In this document: positions 7,230 to 15,642 of the stretch, in pieces
Numbering within the stretch: the stretch's first letter is position 1
Layout of the letters: every line of letters starts with the position of its first letter
From: an uncultured Pseudomonadales bacterium
GTDB lineage: Bacteria > Pseudomonadota > Gammaproteobacteria > Pseudomonadales > Azotimanducaceae
Assembly (NCBI GenBank): GCA_937921865.1
Contig: CAKZWF010000003.1
Coordinates: forward strand, 1-64,000
Direction of reading: 5' to 3'
DNA length: 64,000 nt
Made by a program: the position numbers and the translations under genes
Notes under the pieces: generated by a model
Databases searched by the model: none
What the model saw: the letters and a program-made list of their open reading frames with translations, nothing else
What the model was told of the DNA's origin: nothing

Positions 7230-10200
7230 TTACAGCGATCGCAGATTATCGTCGGGATTGCGGTCGATCATCTTCACATACGGATCTATACCCACCCGTT
7301 CGGGCTCCTGCGCCACGGTAAAGGTCAGCGTCTGTTCACCACTGGTAATGTTATGGGACTCGAACAGAATCGGTTCGGGAAGATCTTCGTCGCCCAGATC
7401 GTCACCACGCGCGCCGAAAATGCCGATATCCAGCTGCTGAGATAGCGACACTTCGGTCTCCGCACCGGAACCGTCCGCTTCATACTTCGCCGCTTTGATG
7501 GTCATGCTCACCTCAAAGCCCTCATCAGTAGGCACAACGTTCGCCTCACTGACCTGGAGATCAAAAAGCACGATGCGTTCAAACAGATCAGTAATCAGAG
7601 CCTGATGTTCAGGACCTGCAACTGCGCGAAATTCATCAATCAGATCAACCGAGGTTGGAAAAACCCCTTCCGAATAAGCCCACCTGTCCAGAAAATTACG
7701 CAGGGCAAGATTTACCAGGTCTTCACCAACTGCATCGCGCAGCGCATACATCGCCATAGAGCCTTTGCGATAGTGCACGTACGGCTGATTCTCCACGAGG
7801 TACAAAGGCAGTTCTTCGATCTGTTCGCCGCCGCGACCCTGCAGGTAGTTGTCCAGCTCATACTTCAGGAACCGACGCATCCTGGTTGGTCCAAATTCCC
7901 GCTCCATCACCATCAGGGCTGAATATTGCGCCAGGGTCTCGACCATCACGGTCATACCCTGCATCTGCGCACCCACGACCTGGTGAGCCCACCACTGATG
8001 AGCCATCTCATGAGCAGTCACATAGAACACATAGTCTATGTCGGTTTCCTCTCGAAGGTCGGCGATGAACCCAATCGCTTCTGAGTAGGGAATGGTGTTG
8101 GGGAAAGACTGAGCAAAACGCTGATAGGCAGGAAACTCAAGTATGCGGAACTGTCGGTACTGATAAGGGGAGAACTCGCTGGTGAAGTAATCGAGAGACT
8201 TCTTTGTGCTCTCAATCATGCTGTCGATGTTGTAGTCATGGGCCGGGTGATAATAGACCTCGATTTTCACGTCATTCCATTGATCTTCCGCCACTGCGTA
8301 ACGCGCGGAGCTGAAGGAGACAAACGGCCAGATCTTCTCGTCCATCTCAAATTCGAAATAGCGACGGTCACCTTCCATCCACTCCCGCTGCAGATAACCG
8401 GGGGCGATCGCTATCTGATCGGGGCTGGTCGCAATGGTTGTCCGAAAGCGAGTACGCTCAGCAACCGTAAACTGATTGATACCCAGGTACTCCGGATCGT
8501 TCAGCTTGGGGAAACGTTCCACCGGATCCAGCTCGTAGCGCCTGCGGACATTGTTGTCAGTCAGTTCCACGCCGCTGCTGTAGCCTGGTATCGGCATGAT
8601 TTCCGCATTGCTCACGAAGGTGCCATTAGCAACGACGCGAGTGGTTGATGAGCCGCTGTTGGGAAACCCTTCGTTAAGCCAGCTGAGGTTCCAGGACATT
8701 TCAAATTCCGCACCGGGCTCGACCGGCTGCGGGAATTCGTACTGGTAATAACCGAGCGTTTCATCTGATTCGCGCAGCGTTGCACCTTCCAGCAGCAGCT
8801 CATTAATGGTCAATGCAGTCGGAACGCTGAAGTGCACCTGGTGCAGCGGAACCTCTTCGCGATTGACCAGCAATGCAGTGCCTACCGACTCCAGCCGACG
8901 CTCTTCCGGATAAAGGTCGACAAAGACCTCAAGGTCGACAACCTGAGGGCGCGGCAGTTTCTCGTATTGTTTGTAAGCCTTCTCGTAGTCTGCCTGTCGC
9001 TCCTCCCGATCATCTTCAGTGAGGTATTCGTTGAGAACATTGGTATTGTAAAAGATCCAGCCACCGAGGCCCGCAGCACATGCGAGTCCGAGCAACGCAA
9101 CCGTTCCGGTCGCGACATTCAGACGGCTGCGGGCAATGGCCAGTCGGTCTTTGACGCCGCTGGTGATCCCACGTTGATAGATCAGATGAGCAGCGACGAT
9201 CATCAACACCCCAAGTGCCAGACAGTACGCGGTCAGGCTAACCATCGGTAAGACAAAGTGGCCCCAGCCATTCATTGCCGAGTACGGCGCATTGGGAACT
9301 GAATACAGATAAAGCAGATGCTCCATATCCAGGCTGGGCAAGGTGCTCAGCGTGAGCACAAACACCAGGAACAACACCATGCCGAAAAATTTGTTGGGTG
9401 CGAAGGTCTGCAGCATCACGGCCGGAATACAGAGCAGGAAGTAGCCGGAACCGAGTACGCCGAACAGACCCTGAACATAGAGCAGCAGTTCGAAGTTGTA
9501 GTAGTCGAGACTGACCTGCACGATCAAGGACGTGATCAGCACAACAAACAGCATGACGCTCAACACAAACCACAGCGCGCCAATTTTTGACAACACCATG
9601 ATCACATTAGGATAGGGCGCCGCATCGATGATTTCTTTGATGCCCGCCTGCTGCTCCCGATGCACCAGCTCGCCCGAGTAGTAGATCAGAATCACAATCA
9701 CCGCGAGACTGAAGCTGCCACCAACCACCTGAATCAGCAGCCCTGTGACCGGATACACCGGCGTGCCGAACAACTGGGTGGTCGCACCGAAATAGCTGCC
9801 GACTACCTGCAACATGCCAAAAGCGAGCAGCACGTAGAACGGAATACTCCGAGTCATACCTCGGACATCCATCCGCAGTTGAGAAAACAGCATCGCCAGA
9901 TTCGAGCTGCCTTGCGGGACAAAAGCTTTTATCGCACTCACGTGCGGCGGTACTTCTTTACGGCGCGGTTTCGAAGTTGGTCGACGCAGCCGCGACGGTG
10001 AGAGGTTAAAACGGTACCGCCAGGACGTCAGCAGCAGCGCCAGTGCACCCACACCCAGCCAGATCAGCCGGTTGTACAGCAGGGTGTCGGTCACTTCAGG
10101 CATCCCGAAGTTGCGATCAAAAACCGTCCAGTAGCGGGTAATCTCGCCGAAAGCGGCGATTCCGAAGGGTTCAAAAAGCGCCATCGTGGCAACGTCTTCC

Positions 10201-10793
10201 TGATCAGTGACGCTACCAATCACGACATTGGCAATGATGAAGCCAAGTGCGGCAACGTAGCTCGCCATCATCGAGCGGGTCAGCGCCGCGACTGTATAAA
10301 ACAATGCACAGATAACCAGCAGGTTGGGGACAATGACTGCCCAGACGCTGAAGGTATAAGGCGCCAGCGTAAATGGCGCCAGACGTTCCTGATCAAGCCA
10401 GGGCATAAAGGTGCCGAGCATGCTGCCAAGCATCGCAGCGATGCCAACCAGAATGGCAAACAAGGCGCCACCAGCAAAGCGACCAAACAGGTAATCGTTC
10501 TCCCGCAGTCCGGTGGAGTAGAGCAGTTCGGCTGTATGCGCCTCTAGATCACGGGTGATTGCGCCGGCCACAAAAGCGATGGCTGCAAACATCCCGAGAA
10601 TCGACATGGTGTACTGAACCTGAATGATCGCGAAGTTGGCATTCAGATTGAGATTATTGCCGACTCCGCCAACGCTGATCGATTCAGTGCCCATGATCAG
10701 AAAACCGAGCAGAAAGAACAGTCCAGCCACCGCCACAAACAGTGGCGATCGCAGCTGAAAGCGGCATTCGAAACGGAAGACTTCCCAGAACAT
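7230..10793 (-). CDS. ABC-2 permease fused to M1-family aminopeptidase
   Basis: A 1187-residue fusion. The first half (about 1-600) holds two sets of ABC-2-type membrane helices separated by a charged loop near 265-300. The second half is an M1 metallopeptidase domain that would lie outside the membrane. It carries HEMAH (His928, Glu929, His932) and a third ligand Glu952 in VETLAQYS. The Glu is 20 residues after the second His, one more than the canonical HExxH-x18-E, which I believe is usual for this fused family. Its start codon shares one base with the stop of the upstream ATPase gene, so the two form one transporter. Possible role: export or processing of peptides or envelope stress. Substrate unknown. 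Confidence 0.88.
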   Translation of the reverse strand: MFWEVFRFECRFQLRSPLFVAVAGLFFLLGFLIMGTESISVGGVGNNLNLNANFAIIQVQYTMSILGMFAAIAFVAGAITRDLEAHTAELLYSTGLRENDYLFGRFAGGALFAILVGIAAMLGSMLGTFMPWLDQERLAPFTLAPYTFSVWAVIVPNLLVICALFYTVAALTRSMMASYVAALGFIIANVVIGSVTDQEDVATMALFEPFGIAAFGEITRYWTVFDRNFGMPEVTDTLLYNRLIWLGVGALALLLTSWRYRFNLSPSRLRRPTSKPRRKEVPPHVSAIKAFVPQGSSNLAMLFSQLRMDVRGMTRSIPFYVLLAFGMLQVVGSYFGATTQLFGTPVYPVTGLLIQVVGGSFSLAVIVILIYYSGELVHREQQAGIKEIIDAAPYPNVIMVLSKIGALWFVLSVMLFVVLITSLIVQVSLDYYNFELLLYVQGLFGVLGSGYFLLCIPAVMLQTFAPNKFFGMVLFLVFVLTLSTLPSLDMEHLLYLYSVPNAPYSAMNGWGHFVLPMVSLTAYCLALGVLMIVAAHLIYQRGITSGVKDRLAIARSRLNVATGTVALLGLACAAGLGGWIFYNTNVLNEYLTEDDREERQADYEKAYKQYEKLPRPQVVDLEVFVDLYPEERRLESVGTALLVNREEVPLHQVHFSVPTALTINELLLEGATLRESDETLGYYQYEFPQPVEPGAEFEMSWNLSWLNEGFPNSGSSTTRVVANGTFVSNAEIMPIPGYSSGVELTDNNVRRRYELDPVERFPKLNDPEYLGINQFTVAERTRFRTTIATSPDQIAIAPGYLQREWMEGDRRYFEFEMDEKIWPFVSFSSARYAVAEDQWNDVKIEVYYHPAHDYNIDSMIESTKKSLDYFTSEFSPYQYRQFRILEFPAYQRFAQSFPNTIPYSEAIGFIADLREETDIDYVFYVTAHEMAHQWWAHQVVGAQMQGMTVMVETLAQYSALMVMEREFGPTRMRRFLKYELDNYLQGRGGEQIEELPLYLVENQPYVHYRKGSMAMYALRDAVGEDLVNLALRNFLDRWAYSEGVFPTSVDLIDEFRAVAGPEHQALITDLFERIVLFDLQVSEANVVPTDEGFEVSMTIKAAKYEADGSGAETEVSLSQQLDIGIFGARGDDLGDEDLPEPILFESHNITSGEQTLTFTVAQEPERVGIDPYVKMIDRNPDDNLRSL

Positions 10794-11680
10794 CAGTCGA
10801 GCTCTACCTGCAGACCATGTTTAAGCAACGTCGCAAAGTAGACGTCCTCAAGGGTCGGGGCCACCAGCTCCAGGCCACCTTCCGGTTGCTGCTCTGACAC
10901 GACGCGAATCTCTACCTGCCCCGCAATCAGCCGTGTCGACACCACTGGCAGAACCTGCCGCAAAGCGGGCGCTTGCGCTGCGGTTACAATTTTGTGCCAC
11001 AACCGCCCTTCGAGCTGACCAACAAGCGCAGATGGTTCACCTTCAACCAGAATCCGACCCTCACCCATGATCGCCATACGGGGACACAGATCCGCAACAT
11101 CCTCAACAATATGTGTCGATAGCAGCACCACAACATCTTCGCTGATTCGGGTGAGCAGATTGTGGAAACGGCGTCGCTCAACCGGGTCCAGTCCAGCGGT
11201 GGGTTCATCAACAATAATCAGTTTCGGATCGCCAATCAGCGCCTGAGCAATACCAAACCGCTGTTTCATGCCGCCGGAAAAAGTATCAATGCTCTTTTTG
11301 CGGACTTCCCAGAGATTGGTCTGGGTCAGCAGTTGCTCAACCAGGGCTTTACGCTCACTGCTGTTGCTGATGCCTTTGAGCACTGCAATGTGATTAAGCA
11401 TGACCTCCGGAGAAGTTCGCGGATAAGCACCAAACTCCTGGGGTAGATAGCCCAGACACTGCCGCAGTCGGTTCGGATCCGCGAGTACATCGATGTCATC
11501 CAGCAGGATCGTGCCCTGATCAGGGGACTGCAGCGTTGCAATCGTGCGCATCAGCGAAGATTTACCGGCGCCGTTCGGTCCGAGCAGCCCGAACATGCCG
11601 GTTGGGATCTCCAGATCGACACCAGCAAGGGCCTGCACGCCATTCGGATAGGTTTTCTGCAATCCCTCAATAACCAGCAT
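10793..11680 (-). CDS. ABC transporter ATP-binding protein, partner of the permease/peptidase
   Basis: A 295-residue ATPase with Walker A GPNGAGKSS, Q-loop LGYLPQEFG, signature FSGGMKQR, Walker B LIIVDEPTAGLDP and an H-loop in LLSTHIVED. A C-terminal extension of about 90 residues is typical of drug/peptide-type ABC-2 ATPases. I chose the ATG at 11680, which has GGGAG 5 bases upstream; the ATG at 11716 has no visible ribosome site. The stop overlaps the downstream ATG by one base (TGATG), indicating translational coupling. Confidence 0.92.
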   Translation of the reverse strand: MLVIEGLQKTYPNGVQALAGVDLEIPTGMFGLLGPNGAGKSSLMRTIATLQSPDQGTILLDDIDVLADPNRLRQCLGYLPQEFGAYPRTSPEVMLNHIAVLKGISNSSERKALVEQLLTQTNLWEVRKKSIDTFSGGMKQRFGIAQALIGDPKLIIVDEPTAGLDPVERRRFHNLLTRISEDVVVLLSTHIVEDVADLCPRMAIMGEGRILVEGEPSALVGQLEGRLWHKIVTAAQAPALRQVLPVVSTRLIAGQVEIRVVSEQQPEGGLELVAPTLEDVYFATLLKHGLQVELD

Positions 11681-11765
11681 TTGCGCTCCCGGATCCACTA
11701 TAAATTGCTCATGCACAGTTAGAGTCGCAACTGAGCGGTTTTTGGTTTGGCGTCAGCAGCTTAGA

Positions 11766-13211
11766 ATGACGCAGATGGAAGATCTACTATGGCAGAGCGC
11801 GCGCGAGACAGCGCAGTTGATTCGCGATGGCAACGTCAGCGCGGTGGAAGTGATGAACGCTCATTACAACCAGATTGAAGCCCTGAATCCGATGCTGAAC
11901 GCCATCGTTAATCTGTTGCCCAGGGAACGTGCCCTTGCTCTGGCAGCCCACGCAGACAAAGCAATCAGCGCGGGCACCAGAGTCGGGTCGCTTCATGGCA
12001 TCCCGATGGCGCCCAAAGACATGATCGATGTGCAGGGTTTTCCGACCACACAAGGCTTCGTGCCCTTCGCGGATCGGGTCGCTGCCTCAGATTGCGAACT
12101 GGTTGCCCGGCAGCGTCAGGCAGGCGCGCTGATGATCGGTAAAACCAATCTGCCGGAATTTGCTCTCGGCTCACACACCTTCAACGAACTGTTTGGCATC
12201 ACCCGCAATCCTTATGATCACAGCAGAACCGCCGGAGGCAGCAGTGGTGGAGCCGCAGCCGCGCTGGCCAGCGGTATGCTCAGCATCGCCGATGGCAGCG
12301 ATATGGGTGGGTCACTGCGCAATCCAGCCGCGTTCTGCAATGTGGTGGGATTGCGACCTTCTATCGGGCGGGTGCCCGACGAGCGCGGTTTCGGCTGGCT
12401 GGGCCGCCTCGCCACCGCTGGACCGATGGCCCGCAGCGTCCGCGATATGGCCTGGCTGTTCAGCGTTCAGGCAGGGCCTTTCCCTGGCGATCCGTTAACA
12501 CTGCCGGAGCCGGGATCAGTATTCCGCGACATCCCGGAAATAGACTTGTCCGGCAAGCGTGTGGCAATGACCGAAGACCTGAATCTGGTACCGGTTGATT
12601 CAGAAGTTCGTCACGCTGTGCAGGCGGCGGCTCGGACTCTGGAAACACTTGGTGCACAAGTGGAAGTGGCCTGCCCCGACTTGAGTGAAGCGATGGCCGT
12701 ATTCCAGACTCTGCGGGCAGCCAATCTGGCAGTTACCGGTCGGACTCTGGATCGCAGCGTACCGGACTGGCGCAGTCACGCCAAAGACACAGCAATCTGG
12801 AACATCGAAAAAGGTTTCGCACTGACGGCTGATGAGATCATCGATGCCGAACTCAACCACACCCGGATTTTTCGCGAGGTCAGCAGCTTCTTCGATAACT
12901 TCGATCTACTGGTCCTGCCCAGTGCCCAGGTCCCGCCGTTTCCTGTTGAAATGCACTGGGTAGATGAGATCGAAGGGCAAACCCTCGATACCTACATCGA
13001 TTGGATGACTGTCTGTTGCGCAATTTCGGTAACCGGATTGCCTGCGCTATCCATCCCTGGAGGATTTACCGCTGACGGTTTACCGATTGGTGTGCAGTTC
13101 GTGGCCGGACCCAGGCAGGATCTGGCTCTGCTGGCGATGGCCCAGTGTTTCGAGCAGGCAACCGGCTTTGGCGCACGTCGGCCCGGCGCGACCACGGCTA
13201 CGGCCACCTAA
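11766..13211 (+). CDS. Amidase signature-family enzyme (second copy)
   Basis: About 481 residues. The triad motifs are present: Lys in MAPKDMID, the cis-Ser loop AGGSSGGAAA and the nucleophile loop DGSDMGGSLRNPAAF. Compared with the amidase at 3.7 kb it has the canonical GGSSGG loop and a different C-terminal half, so they are paralogues rather than a recent duplication. The ATG at 11766 and the one at 11775 are both plausible; the ribosome site is weak. It diverges from the ABC genes and runs into a small convergent gene. No Gat partner is present, so it is probably a catabolic amidase. Confidence 0.86.
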   Translation: MTQMEDLLWQSARETAQLIRDGNVSAVEVMNAHYNQIEALNPMLNAIVNLLPRERALALAAHADKAISAGTRVGSLHGIPMAPKDMIDVQGFPTTQGFVPFADRVAASDCELVARQRQAGALMIGKTNLPEFALGSHTFNELFGITRNPYDHSRTAGGSSGGAAAALASGMLSIADGSDMGGSLRNPAAFCNVVGLRPSIGRVPDERGFGWLGRLATAGPMARSVRDMAWLFSVQAGPFPGDPLTLPEPGSVFRDIPEIDLSGKRVAMTEDLNLVPVDSEVRHAVQAAARTLETLGAQVEVACPDLSEAMAVFQTLRAANLAVTGRTLDRSVPDWRSHAKDTAIWNIEKGFALTADEIIDAELNHTRIFREVSSFFDNFDLLVLPSAQVPPFPVEMHWVDEIEGQTLDTYIDWMTVCCAISVTGLPALSIPGGFTADGLPIGVQFVAGPRQDLALLAMAQCFEQATGFGARRPGATTATAT

Positions 13212-13217
13212 GGAAAT

Positions 13218-13454
13218 TCAGCGGCCAAGATAGGTTGGGTGGAACAACTCTATTTCTTCATCCACCAGCAGGCGTTCCAGTACTTCGGTAATGAAGAAGG
13301 TGCGCATAGCCGTAACATCACCCTCGGTGTTTGCCCGCACCAGCGTTCGATCCTCTTCAGTCGCCAATTCCCGAACCACGAAAATCTCTTCATCGACAGC
13401 AAACTGCCGCCCGACCAAGCTTTGATACTCGCCAATCTGATAATCCTTGTTCAT
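13218..13454 (-). CDS. Small acidic protein, unknown function
   Basis: A 78-residue soluble protein rich in Glu/Asp, beginning MNKDYQIGEYQSLVGRQF and ending PTYLGR. I place the start at 13454; the frame is open to 13547 but the extra residues are Arg-rich and low in family-like character. GGAG lies about 12 bases upstream. The predicted fold is alpha/beta with a helix near the C-terminus. No family recognised. It converges on the amidase gene with a 6-bp gap. Confidence 0.55.
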   Translation of the reverse strand: MNKDYQIGEYQSLVGRQFAVDEEIFVVRELATEEDRTLVRANTEGDVTAMRTFFITEVLERLLVDEEIELFHPTYLGR

Positions 13455-13576
13455 CTGTAGTGCAGTCTCCTGAATGTACGCCCGGCGATACCACGGCTTC
13501 CTGCCCTGTTCACCGGTGCGACCTCGTGCGCTATCGCGTTGTCCCATTTAAGTGTCTGAGAGTCCTGCCTGCGGAT

Positions 13577-13626
13577 GGTTGCTCTACGGCAACCTGCGCA
13601 TGCCAACGGGCGAAGTGCTCGCCCGT
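13577..13626. other. Two tandem hairpins in the divergent spacer upstream of the PIG-L gene
   Basis: GGTTGC-tctacg-GCAACC (13577-13594) is followed after 11 bases by ACGGGCG-aagtgct-CGCCCGT (13606-13626), a perfect 7-bp stem. They sit in the 257-bp gene-free spacer between the small minus-strand gene and the plus-strand deacetylase. They could be part of a structured leader of the deacetylase mRNA. They are not followed by T-runs, and I recognise no riboswitch class. Confidence 0.3.
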
Positions 13627-13711
13627 GGTAACCCCATCGCTGACAAGTCTATTGAGGAAATGGCCGTCTGATGTAAAACCACGTCGACACCATGTAAGGT
13701 GCTTGTGAATC

Positions 13712-14479
13712 ATGTCCCACTTTCAACGCATACTGGTCATCGGCGCTCACCCCGACGATGCAGAGTTCCACGCCGGTGGGCTGATGTTGAGTCAGGCCCG
13801 CAGGGGTAGTCGAATCGGCATTCTCAGCCTGACTGACGGTTCTGCAGGCCACCTGAGCATGGATCGCCCGACTCTGGCAGCGCGACGTCGAACGGAGGCA
13901 TTGGCAGCCGCCCAGATCCTGGGTGCTGACGTCGATGTGTGGAACGAGCCGGACGGCCAACTCACCGATAGTCCAGCCCTGCGCGAAGAGCTGGTCGTTG
14001 CCATCCGCCAGTTCGAGCCGGATCTGATCGTCACCCATCGACCTTATGACTACCATCCGGACCATCGAGCCTGCGCGAAACTGGTCCAGGACGCCTGCTA
14101 TCTGTTGCGGGTACCCAACATCCAGCCCGACATACCGGCTCTTGGCGTGGATCCGGTGGTGCTGCAGATGTGCGACTTCTTCACCCGACCAGCGCCCTTT
14201 CGTGCCGACGTGGTGCTGCCAATCGACAACGATTTCGAGGCTATTCTCGACCTGCTGGCCTGCCACGAATCTCAGGTGTTTGAATGGTTACCGCACATCA
14301 CTGGCATACCGGTCAGCGGCGAGTCGATGAGCTGGCTGGCGAAGTTTTATGGGTCCAGGCCGAAGCGTATCGCCCGCGAATATGGCACTGGCTGCAGATA
14401 TGCTGAAGCGTTCGAAATTTCCGAGTATGGGCAGCAAATGAATGCGACGGACTGCGCGGCCAGGCTTGGCCTGACGTGA
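13712..14479 (+). CDS. PIG-L family deacetylase
   Basis: A 255-residue LmbE/PIG-L enzyme that would use zinc to deacetylate an N-acetylglucosamine-like group. The motif AHPDD (His13, Asp15, Asp16) and the second metal motif HPDH are both present. An Arg-Pro pair in THRPYDYHPDH matches the substrate loop of the family. BshB-type (bacillithiol) members are similar in size, but no other bacillithiol gene is nearby, so the substrate remains open. A Nudix gene follows 34 bp downstream on the same strand. Confidence 0.88.
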   Translation: MSHFQRILVIGAHPDDAEFHAGGLMLSQARRGSRIGILSLTDGSAGHLSMDRPTLAARRRTEALAAAQILGADVDVWNEPDGQLTDSPALREELVVAIRQFEPDLIVTHRPYDYHPDHRACAKLVQDACYLLRVPNIQPDIPALGVDPVVLQMCDFFTRPAPFRADVVLPIDNDFEAILDLLACHESQVFEWLPHITGIPVSGESMSWLAKFYGSRPKRIAREYGTGCRYAEAFEISEYGQQMNATDCAARLGLT

Positions 14480-14513
14480 TTTCACATCGATCCCGCAGTT
14501 CCGGAGCAGGTAA

Positions 14514-14930
14514 TTGAGCCGCCGTTCGCCCTATAAAACTGCCCGCTGTGTGCTGTACCGGGAGCACGAGTACCTGCTGGCCGTGCACTCCAGTTTCTGG
14601 GGAGTGAAACGCCGACGCTGGGGGCTTCCGGGTGGTCAGATAGAGTGGGGAGAATCCCCGGACGTTGCCGTGCGCAGAGAACTCGAAGAAGAACTCTCGG
14701 TATATGTGCCGGACCTGATCGAAATCGGTGCCTTTCACTATAAAAAGGCATTGCACATGGTCTACGCGGCTGAACTGACCGAGCCGATCAGCGACTGGGA
14801 CGACTCAGAACTGCTGGATATCCGCTGGTTTCACGAAGATGCCGTGCAAAGCCTGGCTGACGAAAACGCGTTGCATGCGGCTTATGAACTCGATGCCATC
14901 CGGGCGCTGAAGCAGAAGCTGGGCCGCTGA
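14514..14930 (+). CDS. Nudix hydrolase
   Basis: A 138-residue Nudix protein starting at TTG 14514, with GGAGCAGG as ribosome site. The Nudix box reads GQIEWGESPDVAVRRELEEE, which keeps the catalytic RELEEE core, but the usual Gly after EE-x is replaced by Ser (…EEELS). Hydrolysis of a nucleoside-diphosphate derivative is expected. It is likely cotranscribed with the PIG-L gene and converges with the sulfotransferase 7 bp away. Confidence 0.85.
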   Translation: MSRRSPYKTARCVLYREHEYLLAVHSSFWGVKRRRWGLPGGQIEWGESPDVAVRRELEEELSVYVPDLIEIGAFHYKKALHMVYAAELTEPISDWDDSELLDIRWFHEDAVQSLADENALHAAYELDAIRALKQKLGR

Positions 14931-14937
14931 TCCCGAC

Positions 14938-15573
14938 TCAGTTGTTCCTCCGCTTTTTCACCATCGCCAGAAAGTCTTCTGTGGTATTGGTTTTAGGATA
15001 AGGCCCGTCGGGAACCGGGACTTCAAGAAAATCGCACAGCGGTTGCCAGCCCTGACTGGCATCGAAGACCAGCAGGCTGTCGGCTGGCACCTGGTCGATC
15101 ACAGACTGATTATGGGCTTCAAAAATTCCGATGACATGATCTTTGTCATCCATACGACCGGAAAAGACGCCATCCCAGATCACTTCGAAGACCATTTTCA
15201 ATCGGGCTTTGATCTCAGGGTCGTCAGACTTCATCCCGGCCAGCGTCGAGGGGTAGATCGTGTTCATCACACTCTCATACCAGCGTTGTGGATCCCGCCT
15301 GGACAGAATCACCTTGGCATCCGGAAAGACCTCAAGCTGCTGGCGCCAGTAGTTGCAGGAAGGCCAGTCGACACTGGCCTGATAACCTTCGAACAGCGCC
15401 TCCAGATCAACGTCTTCACCACGCTCAAGCGCCCGCCACAACTGCACATGGCCTTCATTCAGACTCACTTCCAACATGTGGTAACACTTGTTGAAACCGA
15501 GTTGTTCCAGCGCGGTTTTCAAAGACATCGTGCCTGTACGACCGAAGCCTGCGCCTACTACTTTCAAGGCCAT
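14938..15573 (-). CDS. Sulfotransferase-like P-loop protein
   Basis: A 211-residue cytoplasmic protein. The N-terminal VVGAGFGRTGTMSLK is the PAPS 5'-phosphosulfate-binding loop of this sulfotransferase family. SRRDPQRWYESV resembles the 3'-phosphate-binding motif. The expected reaction is sulfate transfer from PAPS to an acceptor that cannot be named here. It lies 69 bp downstream of a sulfatase gene on the same strand, so installation and removal of a sulfate may be encoded together. Confidence 0.8.
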   Translation of the reverse strand: MALKVVGAGFGRTGTMSLKTALEQLGFNKCYHMLEVSLNEGHVQLWRALERGEDVDLEALFEGYQASVDWPSCNYWRQQLEVFPDAKVILSRRDPQRWYESVMNTIYPSTLAGMKSDDPEIKARLKMVFEVIWDGVFSGRMDDKDHVIGIFEAHNQSVIDQVPADSLLVFDASQGWQPLCDFLEVPVPDGPYPKTNTTEDFLAMVKKRRNN

Positions 15574-15642
15574 CGCGGTACTCCAGAGACCAACAAATTC
15601 ACCAACTTAGCGGGACTGTCGATCATTCGCCCACCCGTGAGA

